64,000 nucleotides of DNA from CBDBCU01 sp965242615 (GTDB lineage Bacteria; Chloroflexota; Dehalococcoidia; Lucifugimonadales; UBA3495): contig CBDESR010000004.1 of NCBI GenBank assembly GCA_965242615.1, forward strand, positions 186,001 through 250,000. The letters run 5' to 3'. A model generated the notes under the pieces. That model was not told the origin of the DNA. It made no database searches and saw nothing but the letters and a program-made list of their open reading frames with translations. Numbering within the stretch: the first letter of the stretch is position 1; every line of letters starts with the position of its first letter. The translations under genes and the position numbers were made by a program. This document shows, one piece after another, positions 46,564-54,517 of this stretch.

Positions 46564-47727
46564 TTACAGCCCCCGTAGTTGGAGGTCGTGGAGCCGCTGC
46601 TCGGCGGTGGCGCAGTAGTCCGGGGCGATGTCGATGCCGAGGAATTGGCGGTTATGGCGGCGGGCGACGACGCAGGTGGTGCCGGCGCCGGCAAAGGGGT
46701 CGAGGATGGCGTCGCCGCTGAAACTGAACAGGAGCAATACCCGGCGGGCCAGTTCCTCCGGGAACATTGCCGGGTGGTCAAATTCTTTCATCCGCCGCTC
46801 CGGGGCGATGGACCACTTGGCGGTTACCCATTCCTTAAAAGAGTCGGCGTCGATGTCGGCGTCAGACGCTTGGCCTTTCTTGACCAGGCTGCCTTTGCAA
46901 TAGACTTCGACGAACTCCCAAGTGTATTTGAGGTAGGGACTGGAAGGGCTTTTCCAGCTGCCCCAAGCGGTGTATTTGCAGTTGTAGTTGTTCTTTTCCC
47001 AGAGGATTTCCCCCTTCCAGATGAGGCCCTTTTCCATAAAGTAGTTGGAGATGATGTGGTGGCTGGGGATGTAGTCGGAAAAGAGCGGCTGGACATTGAC
47101 CACGATGCGGCCGCCGTATTTCAGCACGCGGATGCACTGGTCGAAGACACGGAACAATTTGGCAAAGTAGTCGGCCCAATGGTCGGCGTCTCCGGTTTCC
47201 TGATAGCCCAACCCGAAGTTGTAGGGCGGGGAGGTGAACACCAGGTCGATGCAGTTGTCGGGCAGCTGCTGGAGAGTTTCCTCGCTGTCGCCGCAAATGA
47301 TTTGGTTGGTGAATTGGGGCGGCAACGGGTTGGCGTATTGGCTGAAGCCGCGGCCGTGGGCGTAGTAGTGCTTGCCGCGCTCCCGTTCCTTTTCCTTGCG
47401 GTTGGCTACTTTGCGCTCGGCGTTGTAGCCTACATAGAGGCGTTTGCTACCGTTGACGCCGTAGCTGTGGACGCTTTCGACTTGGCGGAGGATGCCCAGC
47501 AGTGTATCCCGGTGGCCGTGCCGGTCGGCAACTACGGCGATGGCCGCCGCTAGTTCATCGAGGTTGACCTGCCGCAGCCAGATGTCGATGGCGTCGCTGT
47601 CGATGGTGACATAAAAGTCGTCGGGGTTGAACCGGTCGTTCAAGGCGGCAAGGGCAACGGCGGCCGTGTCGGTGGAGTTACCGTCGGCTGTCAAGTGGAG
47701 CCGCTTGTATTTTTCGGCGGTCGTCAT
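46564..47727 (-). CDS. DNA methyltransferase, beta class (R-M system 2)
   Basis: ATG at 47727 (MTTAEKYKRLHLTADGNS) lies 45 nt after the predicted transcription start; the longer frame would begin inside the -35 box. 387 residues. The N-terminal ~135 residues are an extra domain (NDRFNPDDFYVTIDSDAI...LLGILRQVESVHSYG). Motif IV VFTSPPYNFG is near 165 and motif I ILDPFAGAGTTCVVARR near 345. SPPY favours N4-cytosine methylation. It is followed directly by its nuclease. Confidence 0.88.
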   Translation of the reverse strand: MTTAEKYKRLHLTADGNSTDTAAVALAALNDRFNPDDFYVTIDSDAIDIWLRQVNLDELAAAIAVVADRHGHRDTLLGILRQVESVHSYGVNGSKRLYVGYNAERKVANRKEKERERGKHYYAHGRGFSQYANPLPPQFTNQIICGDSEETLQQLPDNCIDLVFTSPPYNFGLGYQETGDADHWADYFAKLFRVFDQCIRVLKYGGRIVVNVQPLFSDYIPSHHIISNYFMEKGLIWKGEILWEKNNYNCKYTAWGSWKSPSSPYLKYTWEFVEVYCKGSLVKKGQASDADIDADSFKEWVTAKWSIAPERRMKEFDHPAMFPEELARRVLLLFSFSGDAILDPFAGAGTTCVVARRHNRQFLGIDIAPDYCATAEQRLHDLQLRGL

Positions 47728-47779
47728 TGACTTAGTCACCGGATAGATAGGGAAACTGGGGCTTGGTCTTAGTTCAGGG

Positions 47780-47808
47780 ATTTTATGCTTAGTAATTGGG
47801 TCTGTCAA
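47780..47808 (-). promoter_or_regulatory. Sigma-70 promoter of R-M system 2
   Basis: Minus strand TTGACA (47803-47808), 17 bp, TAAAAT (47780-47785), identical hexamers and spacing to the R-M system 1 promoter. The rest of the gap to 48057 holds nothing I recognise. Confidence 0.85.
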
Positions 47809-48057
47809 AGGGGGTAGCGTCAGGGGACGCTGTTTCGGAAGGGGTTGGGGGTTTTCAGTAGGGGCATAGGTGGAGACTATCGGTCGGGGCTGGGCTTATT
47901 GCAACACGGCGGCAGATGACGCTGTGAAGTTGGGTGACCCGGCGGCGCGGCGGGTTCCCGGGGCGACCGGGAGCGGCGGCGGATGTTTGGGGTTGCGGCG
48001 TTATTGATAGGTTGGAACCGGCAGGTGGGGAGGATTGGCGGCGGCGGCGTGTGGGGG

Positions 48058-48807
48058 TTACATGGCGGTGCGGCCGCCGTCGATGACGAGTTCGCTGCCG
48101 GTTACGAAGGAGGATTCGTCGGAGGCGAGGTAGAGGGCGCCGTAGGCGACATCCTCGGGGCGGCCGATGCGGCCCAGGGGGGTGCGGCCGAGGCGTTCGC
48201 GGTATTGTTCATCGTCAGCCAAGAGGTGGGCGGTCATGGGGGTTTCAATGATGCCGGGGTGGATGGAGTTGGAGCGGATGCCATCGGCGGCGTATTGAAT
48301 GGCGGTGGCTTTGGTGAAAATGCGCACGGCGCCTTTGGAGGAGCCGTAGGCAGCGGACATTTGGCTGCCGACGAGGCCGGCGACAGAGGAGATGTTGATG
48401 ATGGAGCCGCCGCCGTTGCGGCGCATTTCGGGGATTACGGCTTTGGCGCCGAGGAATACGCCTTTGGCGTTGATGTCCATAATTTGGTCCCAGAGTTCGG
48501 GGGAGGTTTCCTCGACGCGTTCGGTGCGGTAGATGCCGGCGTTGTTGACGAGGATGTCGAGTTTGCCGAAGCGGGCGAGGGTGGCGGCGACGACTTCCTG
48601 CCAGTTGGATTCGCTGGTAACATCGAGGGGGAGGAAAAGGCATTCGCCGCCGGTTTCGTTGATTTCGGCTTCGACTTGACGGCCGGCGTCCTCGAGAATG
48701 TCGGCGATGACGATTTTGGCGCCTTCCTGAGCGAAGAGGCGGGCTTCGACGGCGCCTTGGCCGCGGGCGCCGCCGCTAATCAGGGCTACTTTGCCTTGCA
48801 AGCGCAT
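48058..48807 (-). CDS. Short-chain dehydrogenase/reductase
   Basis: ATG at 48807 (MRLQGKVALISGGARGQG) with AAGGAG 9 nt upstream; an in-frame upstream start lacks this. 249 residues. Cofactor motif GGARGQG, NNAG, catalytic Ser in NISSVAG, YGSSKGAV with catalytic Tyr/Lys, and PGIIETPM. Classical SDR, probably NAD(H)-linked (DIL at the end of strand 2). Substrate unknown. Confidence 0.93.
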   Translation of the reverse strand: MRLQGKVALISGGARGQGAVEARLFAQEGAKIVIADILEDAGRQVEAEINETGGECLFLPLDVTSESNWQEVVAATLARFGKLDILVNNAGIYRTERVEETSPELWDQIMDINAKGVFLGAKAVIPEMRRNGGGSIINISSVAGLVGSQMSAAYGSSKGAVRIFTKATAIQYAADGIRSNSIHPGIIETPMTAHLLADDEQYRERLGRTPLGRIGRPEDVAYGALYLASDESSFVTGSELVIDGGRTAM

Positions 48808-48919
48808 AATGCTGTCTCCTTGATGTTTTAGTTGGGGGAATTGTAACCGGCGGCGGGCGGGTGTCAAGGGGTTGATGGTATATTGGGGGCAAGGTTAGAC
48901 GCGGGAGTTTGGGGCGGGT

Positions 48920-49384
48920 ATGACGGTTCTGGACGGGATTTTGACGGCGATTTACTGGCTGCATAACTTGGGGGCGGTGGCTTGGGTAGGGGGGAGTGTG
49001 TTTTATCTGCTGGTGCTGCGGCCGGCGTGGCGGCGGACGGCGGCCAGTCCGGAGCTGCGGCGGACTATAGGTGAGGAGTTTCGGGGAGTGGTGCATACGG
49101 CGATGGCCATTCTGGTAGTTACCGGGGCGGTTATGGCGGTGGCGCAGTTGACGCGGGAGGAGGTTAGCGGGATGTATCTGGCGGCGTTGGGGGTGAAGGT
49201 GGGGTTGGCGGGGTATATGATGCTGCTGGTGTGGTGGGGACGGCGGCCGGCGGCGCGGCGGGAAGTAAGCGCGGAGTCGGGCCGGTGGGGTAGGATTAAG
49301 GCAGGTTTGACCGGTACGACGGCATTGCTGGTTTTGGGGGTACTGGTGATTGGGCTGTCGGATGTGCTGGCGGCTTTGGGGTAG
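48920..49384 (+). CDS. Small integral membrane protein (CopD-like, four helices)
   Basis: 154 residues with four transmembrane helices, at about 6-28, 58-75, 88-105 and 128-150. The first (IYWLHNLGAVAWVGGSVFYLLVLRP) has the H-x-x-G-x-x-x-W-x-G-G pattern of CopD-type domains, whose His may bind copper or haem. Function is not assured. The Trm112-like gene follows 94 bp later. Confidence 0.65.
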   Translation: MTVLDGILTAIYWLHNLGAVAWVGGSVFYLLVLRPAWRRTAASPELRRTIGEEFRGVVHTAMAILVVTGAVMAVAQLTREEVSGMYLAALGVKVGLAGYMMLLVWWGRRPAARREVSAESGRWGRIKAGLTGTTALLVLGVLVIGLSDVLAALG

Positions 49385-49478
49385 GGGGTTCAGTTTTGGG
49401 ATACTCCGGATTTCCATAGGGACGGTTAGAGGGGACGGGGCCGGTTAAAGGCAGAGATGCAGTTTAGGGGAGGGAACG

Positions 49479-49661
49479 GTGAAACGGGAGTTGATGGAGA
49501 TATTGGCTTGCCCGGAGTGCAAGGGGGAGTTGGTGTTGACGGTGGCGGTGGAGGCGGGGGATGAGGTGGTGGAGGGGAGTCTTTACTGCGGGGTGTGCGG
49601 GGAGAGTTATCCGATAGGGGATGGGATTCCGAATTTGCTGCCGGTGGGGATGCGGGGGTAG
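49479..49661 (+). CDS. Trm112-like zinc-ribbon protein
   Basis: GTG start with GGAGGG upstream. 60 residues. LMEILACPECKGEL...LYCGVCGESYPIGDGIPNLLP is the full bacterial Trm112 pattern: two CxxC pairs and the YPI-x-DGIPxLLP end. In eukaryotes and archaea Trm112 activates methyltransferases; the bacterial form is a small zinc protein of unknown partner. Confidence 0.9.
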   Translation: MKRELMEILACPECKGELVLTVAVEAGDEVVEGSLYCGVCGESYPIGDGIPNLLPVGMRG

Positions 49662-49790
49662 GGGAAAGCGGCGGTTTGGTCAGGGTAGTCGCAGATTGAA
49701 GTTGTCCTTCCCGGGAAAGCGGGAATCCGGAGAGTCTGCGGTATTTCTGGATTCCGGTTTTCGGGGGAAGGACGATCGAGGGGATGGGTT

Positions 49791-49897
49791 ACGGCGGGGG
49801 AACTTTTGTAAAAGTTCCCCCGCACCCCCTCAAAACTTTTGAGTTTTGGGGAGTTTTTTTAAGGGCGGCGGCTCTGGATTCCCACTTTCGTGGGAAT
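49791..49897. repeat. GGGGGAACTTTT palindrome copy 2 and an ATTCCC hairpin
   Basis: The palindrome (49796-49821) plus its GCACCCCCTCAAAACTTTT tail is followed by ATTCCCACTTTCGTGGGAAT at 49878-49897 and a TATGCGATAGCCCT end at 49910-49923. Confidence 0.8.
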
Positions 49898-49933
49898 GAC
49901 GATTTCGATATGCGATAGCCCTATGAATACGTC

Positions 49934-50464
49934 CTAATTGCCGGTAAGTACCGCTGCTACTTCCGCAGCCAGGGTTTCGGCGCGTTGGCGGAGTTGGGCG
50001 CGGTCAAGGTTTTCGATGGGGTGGGGGGTGTAGAGGGTGGGGTAGTCGGGCGCGCCCCACATTTTGGCCATAGCCTGGGCGGTGTGGGTGAAGCGGTCGG
50101 TGCAGATGGTGGCGGAGGGGATGCCGGCCTTTTCGGTGTGGATGCCGTCGTGCACACTGCACGCGCTGCAAGAGCCTCAATCGCCGATGGCAATGATGAC
50201 GGCGGCGCAGTCTTGGGCCAGGGCGGCCAGGGCGGCCGGGTCAGCAGGGCGGGAGGCGCTGGGTTTGCGATGCCATTGGACGCCGGCGATTTCGTAGCGG
50301 GTGCGGAGGGTTTCGGCCAGTTCCTCAAGCAGGACATCGGCGTTGCGCTTGCTGTCGTCGATGATGCCGAGGCGGGCGCCGGCGAGGGTAGGCAGACGGG
50401 GCGCGCCGGCAAAGGGGGCGATTACCGGTTCAGTGGTGGGGTTCAGCAAAGTATATTCGGGCAT
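49934..50464 (-). CDS. UGSC-motif selenoprotein (in-frame TGA = Sec96)
   Basis: ATG at 50464 (MPEYTLLNPTTEPVIAPFAG) with AAAGGAG upstream. Read through the in-frame TGA at 50179-50177, the frame continues without break to 49934, giving 176 residues. The junction reads VIIAIGD-U96-G-S-C99-S-A-C102-SVHDGIHTEKAGIP, the UGSC motif for which a family of (seleno)proteins is named. U and C99 form a CxxC-like redox pair. The preceding LGIIDDSKRNADVLLEELAE suits a Rossmann-like domain. A SECIS-like hairpin follows. It is cotranscribed with the gene at 50505. The reaction is unknown. Confidence 0.88.
50149..50163 (-). promoter_or_regulatory. Putative bacterial SECIS element
   Basis: On the minus strand CGTGC (50163-50159) pairs with GCACG (50153-50149) around the loop AGTGT; an A-T pair can close it further. 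The loop starts 19 nt after the TGA. Its AGT start matches the loop of the peroxiredoxin SECIS. Confidence 0.6.
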
Positions 50465-50504
50465 GGTTCTGACTCCTTTAGGGGCTGGCCGGGGGGCCGG
50501 GCGG

Positions 50505-51557
50505 TTAGCGGCGGATTTCGCGGGTTACGGCGGCGGAGGCTACTTTGGGCCCCCAACTGGGGATTACGGAGGACATATTGGATTCCTCGCCGCCGGCAAA
50601 GATGAGCAGGATGTCGTCGGGGGAGGGAATGAGGGTGAGGTAGCGTTGTTCGTCGGCGGGTTCAAGGTCGCCGGCAAAGACTTGGGCGCGCTTAAGGTCG
50701 GCAACAGAGCGGCGGATATGGGCGTGGAGGTAGCGGCGGACATCGGCTTTGCTCCAGTCCTGCCATAGGTTGCTGCTGCCGGCAATGGTGACGGCGATTT
50801 CGCCCTGGCGGATGCCTTGCTCCGGGTCGCCGACGGAGCCGGAGGTGGAGAGGGAGGTTCCGAGGGAGGAGGCAACATCGGCGATGGCGTAGAGGATGGC
50901 GTCGGGGCGGCCAACGGAGCGGACTTGGCGGGGGCCTTCGGCGGCAAAGACGGTAACGGCGCTTTGGTCGGGTTGGAAACCGCGTTCGCAGTGGAGCGGC
51001 GTCCAGTGGGTTTCGGGGTCGGCTTCGGCGATGCAGTAGGTGTATTTGCCGGGGTGACCGATGACGCTGCGGTCGAAGAGGCCGGGGATGGCGGCGCAGG
51101 CGTTCAGCAGAACGAGGCGGAGGGCGCGGCCGATGGTGGCGTTGGCGCGGTTGCCGGGGCCAAAGAGGTTGTTGCGGGAGTTGATGCTGAGTTCTTGGGC
51201 GATGGGGCCGTTGACGATGGCGAGGATGGCGGCGCCGCCCATACTGGAGGAGGGGCCGACGAGGTTGAATTCCGGGGCGAGCATTGCGGCGGTGGCGGCG
51301 AGGACGACGGGGAGGTATTCGGGGCGGCAGCCGGCCATAAGGGCGTTGGCGGCTACTTTGTCGGCGGTGATGATGCGGCGACGTTCCGGGAGTTCGCCGA
51401 TGATTTCAGCAGGGTCGCGGTTAGCGGCGGCCAGGAAGGCGGCGACGCGATCGGCAGTGGGGGGGACAACGGGCAAGCCGTCGGTCCAGCCGAGTTCGTA
51501 GCAGCGTTCGACGGCGTCGAAGATGTCGTCCCAGTGGGTGGTGAGGGTGTTGGTCAA
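50505..51557 (-). CDS. Conserved protein paired with the UGSC selenoprotein
   Basis: 350 residues, no transmembrane helix. Recognisable features: ERCYELGWTDGLPVVPPTADRV near the N-terminus, GELPERRRIITADKVAANALMAGCRPEYLPVV, GPSSSMGGAAILAIVNGPIA and NRANATIGRALRLVLLNAC. Several cysteines are present. I do not know its reaction. It lies 40 bp upstream of the selenoprotein gene in the same direction, so they are one operon and probably form one redox or lyase system. GGTAAC lies near the start; the ribosome site is weak. Confidence 0.7.
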   Translation of the reverse strand: MTNTLTTHWDDIFDAVERCYELGWTDGLPVVPPTADRVAAFLAAANRDPAEIIGELPERRRIITADKVAANALMAGCRPEYLPVVLAATAAMLAPEFNLVGPSSSMGGAAILAIVNGPIAQELSINSRNNLFGPGNRANATIGRALRLVLLNACAAIPGLFDRSVIGHPGKYTYCIAEADPETHWTPLHCERGFQPDQSAVTVFAAEGPRQVRSVGRPDAILYAIADVASSLGTSLSTSGSVGDPEQGIRQGEIAVTIAGSSNLWQDWSKADVRRYLHAHIRRSVADLKRAQVFAGDLEPADEQRYLTLIPSPDDILLIFAGGEESNMSSVIPSWGPKVASAAVTREIRR

Positions 51558-51585
51558 AGCTGTTACCCCTTTCAGCCTGGTAAGG

Positions 51586-52546
51586 CTACTTGGTCAGTTC
51601 CGCCAAAAGAGGGCCGAACACCCGCTTGAACTTGAGCAGATTGTCAATCATCCAAGATTGGATGTCGGCAAGGGTGTCGTCGTCATCCTCGATGCTGCCC
51701 TGGCGAACAAGCCAAAGCCGACAAGCCCGGCGGCCTTCTACTTGCTCCCAACCGAGGGTATGCCCGATTTCGGCTTCGATGCTTTCCTTACTTTGCTCCA
51801 ACCCCGCAACCAAGGCACGGTTCTTTTCCGCGTCAGGGTAGTCGATGGAAATGTTAACCCTGGCCCGCCGCGGACTCGGCGGCGAAAAACTTGACCCGTA
51901 ACTAATATGTCTGTATCCGGACCGAAAGCTGCACCAGCTTTTGGCCCCCACTTTGCGGACATTGGTGAACTTATGCTCCTCCCGCAAAGTATCGGTCAGG
52001 GACTGGAAAAAGCCTCGGTATCGCCTCGACAGCTCCGAAGTCTCTATGTCCTCGCTCTTGGCGGTTTCCTTGCGCCAGCCGTTGGGGACGGCGACCAAGT
52101 TGAAGTGGGGAGCGGGAGGAGAATCGCCGATGCGCCACAGTTCCACTACTACACCGAAAAACTCGGTGTTTTTCGTCGGTGCGCTGGTTCAGCCAGTCCA
52201 GAGCCCGCCGATGTTCGTCCCGGAACTCTCGAGTGACCCAGATTATTACGCCGGCGTCAAACCCGGCGGCGTAGGTCAGCAACTTCCCCAAGTGATCGTG
52301 GTCGGTGTTCTCCAACTGGTTCTCGATAATTACCGGACGGTCACTGTTCAAGTCGGTAGCCAGGATGTCCAAGGAATAGGCGCCTACGGCGGCTTCCGTC
52401 TCCTGCAACTCCAAGTCCATGCCCAAGGCTTCCCCCAGCTCGCCGATGTTGTCGGCCAGCCAAGGCGTAAAGTGCAGGGCTTCGTTGGGCCAAGTAGCCC
52501 GCAGGTCGGCGATGCGCTCGATTTTTGCCAGGTTCGGGGTGGTCAT
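51586..52546 (-). pseudogene. DUF4268-domain protein, frameshifted
   Basis: Two overlapping reading frames make one protein. The 5' part (from ATG 52546: MTTPNLAKIERIADLRAT...DWLNQRTDEK) is a DUF4268-protein nuclease-like region with VIIENQLENTDHDHLGKLLTYAAG. The 3' part resumes as TEFFGVVVELWRIGDSPPAPHFNLVAVPNGW and runs to AELTK. Removing one extra C (G at 52168 on the + strand) joins them into ~319 residues. It may be a disabled gene or a sequencing error next to an A5 run. ENQLE resembles the D...E-x-Q/K core of PD-(D/E)xK folds. Confidence 0.8.
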
Positions 52547-52606
52547 CCGGTTGCTCCTTTGGGGAGGGATGGAGTGTCCCTCCCCCTAAATTGTTGGCTG
52601 CGGCGG

Positions 52607-53551
52607 CTATTTGACGCGGGCGTATTTGGAGAAGCTGCGGAGTTCGCGGGGCGGGTTCATTTTGGAGCCGCGGATGGTGTAGGAGACTTCGGCGACATAG
52701 ACGGCGCCGGTGGAGTCGACGGCGACGCCGTGGGGGGCGATGAATTGGCCGGAGCCTTCGCCTTCGTCTTTATCGCCGAACATACCGACGCGATTGCCGT
52801 CGAGGTCGTAGATGGTGACGCGGTGGCCGAGGCCGGGGGCGTCATCGACGCCGCCCATACCGTTGAGTTCGCCGATATAGATGTTGTTGTTCCACAGCAC
52901 CATGGCGTCGGGGCGGTGGATGTTGCTCCACATGGTGATGAAGCCGCCTTCGGGGTCGAAGACCTGGACGCGGTGGGCTTCGCGGTCGACGACGAGGATG
53001 CGGTCGGCGTCGTCGACGGCGATGTTGTGGGGGCGGATGAATTGGCCGGCGTCGATGCCGGGTTCGCCCCAACTGAATTTGTAGTCGCCATTGCCGGAAT
53101 AGACGTGGATGCGGGAGTTGCCGTAGCCGTCGGAGATGTAGATGTCGCCGTTGGCGGGGCGGATGGCGGCGGAGGTGGGCCGGTTGAAGGGCTGGCCGCT
53201 CCATTTGGGGGCGGGATGGTTGCGTTCGCCGATTTCCATAACCTTTTCGCCGTCGGGGGTGAATTTCTGGATGGTGTGGATGCCGTCATCGGCGGCGAGG
53301 ATGGAGTCGTCGTGGGCGATGTAGAGGCCGTGGGTGCGGTCGCTGAACAAGCCCTGACCGAAGGAGCGGATAAAGTTGCCGTCCGGGTCGAAGACCATAA
53401 TGGGGTGTTCGCCGCGGGTGAGGATAAAGACCCGGTCTTGGGAGTCGCAGACTACGCCGGGACATTCCATGAGGCGCATCCCGTCGGGGAGTTTGAGCCA
53501 GTCCGCGACAAAGGTGTATTGGAAATCGCCGTAGCCGAAAGTTTCCGCCAT
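52607..53551 (-). CDS. NHL-repeat beta-propeller protein
   Basis: ATG at 53551 (MAETFGYGDFQYTFVADWL) with AGGAGG upstream. 314 residues. Repeated blades with 'G-x-I-Y-I-S-D-x-x-x-x-x-R-I-x-V-Y/F' pattern: RVFILTRGEHPIMVFDPDGNF, ILAADDGIHTIQKFTPDGE, DIYISDGYGNSRIHVYSGNGD, ILVVDREAHRVQVFDPEGG. About six blades, as in peptidyl-alpha-hydroxyglycine lyase-like and NHL proteins. No signal peptide is seen, so it is probably cytoplasmic. Function unknown. Confidence 0.88.
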   Translation of the reverse strand: MAETFGYGDFQYTFVADWLKLPDGMRLMECPGVVCDSQDRVFILTRGEHPIMVFDPDGNFIRSFGQGLFSDRTHGLYIAHDDSILAADDGIHTIQKFTPDGEKVMEIGERNHPAPKWSGQPFNRPTSAAIRPANGDIYISDGYGNSRIHVYSGNGDYKFSWGEPGIDAGQFIRPHNIAVDDADRILVVDREAHRVQVFDPEGGFITMWSNIHRPDAMVLWNNNIYIGELNGMGGVDDAPGLGHRVTIYDLDGNRVGMFGDKDEGEGSGQFIAPHGVAVDSTGAVYVAEVSYTIRGSKMNPPRELRSFSKYARVK

Positions 53552-53660
53552 GGTTTTCCCTCCTGCTGTTGGGTGGTGCTTGGTGGTTGGGGTTGTCGCC
53601 AATACTACATAATAGGCAAGGCGGCGTCAAATGGGGGCGGGTTCCGGGGCGGTTTTGGGG

Positions 53661-54041
53661 TCAGGCGGCGGTGGTGTCGGATTGAAAGAGGCCGAGGCGG
53701 TTGCCTTCGGGGTCGTGGAAGTAGGCGCAGTAGCCGACGCCGGGGACGGGGAATTTGGGGACGGCGATGTGGCCGCCGGCGGCGGTGATTTTGGCGGTGT
53801 AGTCGTCGATGGAATCGACGAGTTCGAGCATAATGGCGGCGCCGGCGGGCTGGCCGGGGGCGCGCTGGAGGAGGCCGCCGTTGATGCCGGGCTGGTCGTC
53901 GGGGCCGGTGTTGACCATCACATAGACGAAGCCGTTGGGGCCTTCCCATTTGTTGAAAGTCCAGCCGAAGAGGTCGGCGTAGAACTGTTGGGCGCGGTCG
54001 AGGTCGGCGGCGGACAGCTCGAAGTGGACGATGCGGGGCAT
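53661..54041 (-). CDS. VOC-family (glyoxalase/bleomycin-resistance-like) protein
   Basis: ATG at 54041 (MPRIVHFELSAADLDRAQQFYADLFGW). 126 residues, two beta-alpha-beta-beta-beta modules; the C-terminal half has AYFHDPEGNRLGLFQS, which supplies the metal-ligand Glu/His region in the family. The N-terminal HFEL gives another ligand. Likely a metal-dependent isomerase, lyase or dioxygenase; substrate unknown. Confidence 0.88.
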   Translation of the reverse strand: MPRIVHFELSAADLDRAQQFYADLFGWTFNKWEGPNGFVYVMVNTGPDDQPGINGGLLQRAPGQPAGAAIMLELVDSIDDYTAKITAAGGHIAVPKFPVPGVGYCAYFHDPEGNRLGLFQSDTTAA

Positions 54042-54159
54042 AGGGGAACCTCGGGCGTCGGATTTGGTTTGCGGGACGCCGGAAGCAGGGTAACAGAGGG
54101 GGAGGGCCGGGGCAAGGGGCGGGGCAAGGGCGTATATTGGGTGTGTCATTCCCGTTTTC

Positions 54160-54410
54160 TTGGAAATCCAGAGTCTCCGGCGGTTCTGGATCCCCACTTT
54201 CGTGGGAATGACGGTGGGGGAGGCGGGAAGGACGGTTGCCGGATGATGGGGATAACGGTTGCCGGGGGATGGAGGTACGGCGGGGGAACTTTTGTAAAAG
54301 TTCCCCCGCACCCCCTCAAAACTTTTTGAGTTGGGGGAGTCTGCGGGTTTTGCGGGGGTCTGCCTATTAGGAGTCGAGATTCCTCGGCTACGCCTCGGAA
54401 TGACATGGGT
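54160..54410. repeat. Repeat cluster: ATTCCC hairpin variant, GGGGGAACTTTT palindrome copy 3, ATTCCTCGG family
   Basis: ATCCCCACTTTCGTGGGAAT at 54190-54209; the palindrome and its CCCCCTCAAAACTTTT tail at 54277-54327; GATTCCTCGGCTACGCCTCG at 54379-54398. Three unrelated repeat families sit side by side in a gap of ~470 bp with no gene. Confidence 0.8.
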
Positions 54411-54517
54411 ATATAGGGGAATGGTGGTTTCGATAGGCGCTAGATAGGCGGTGGTAAGCTGGCAAAGGCCGGTTAACCGGATACCACGGTTAACCGGCCG
54501 CTGAAGGGCATAGGGGT

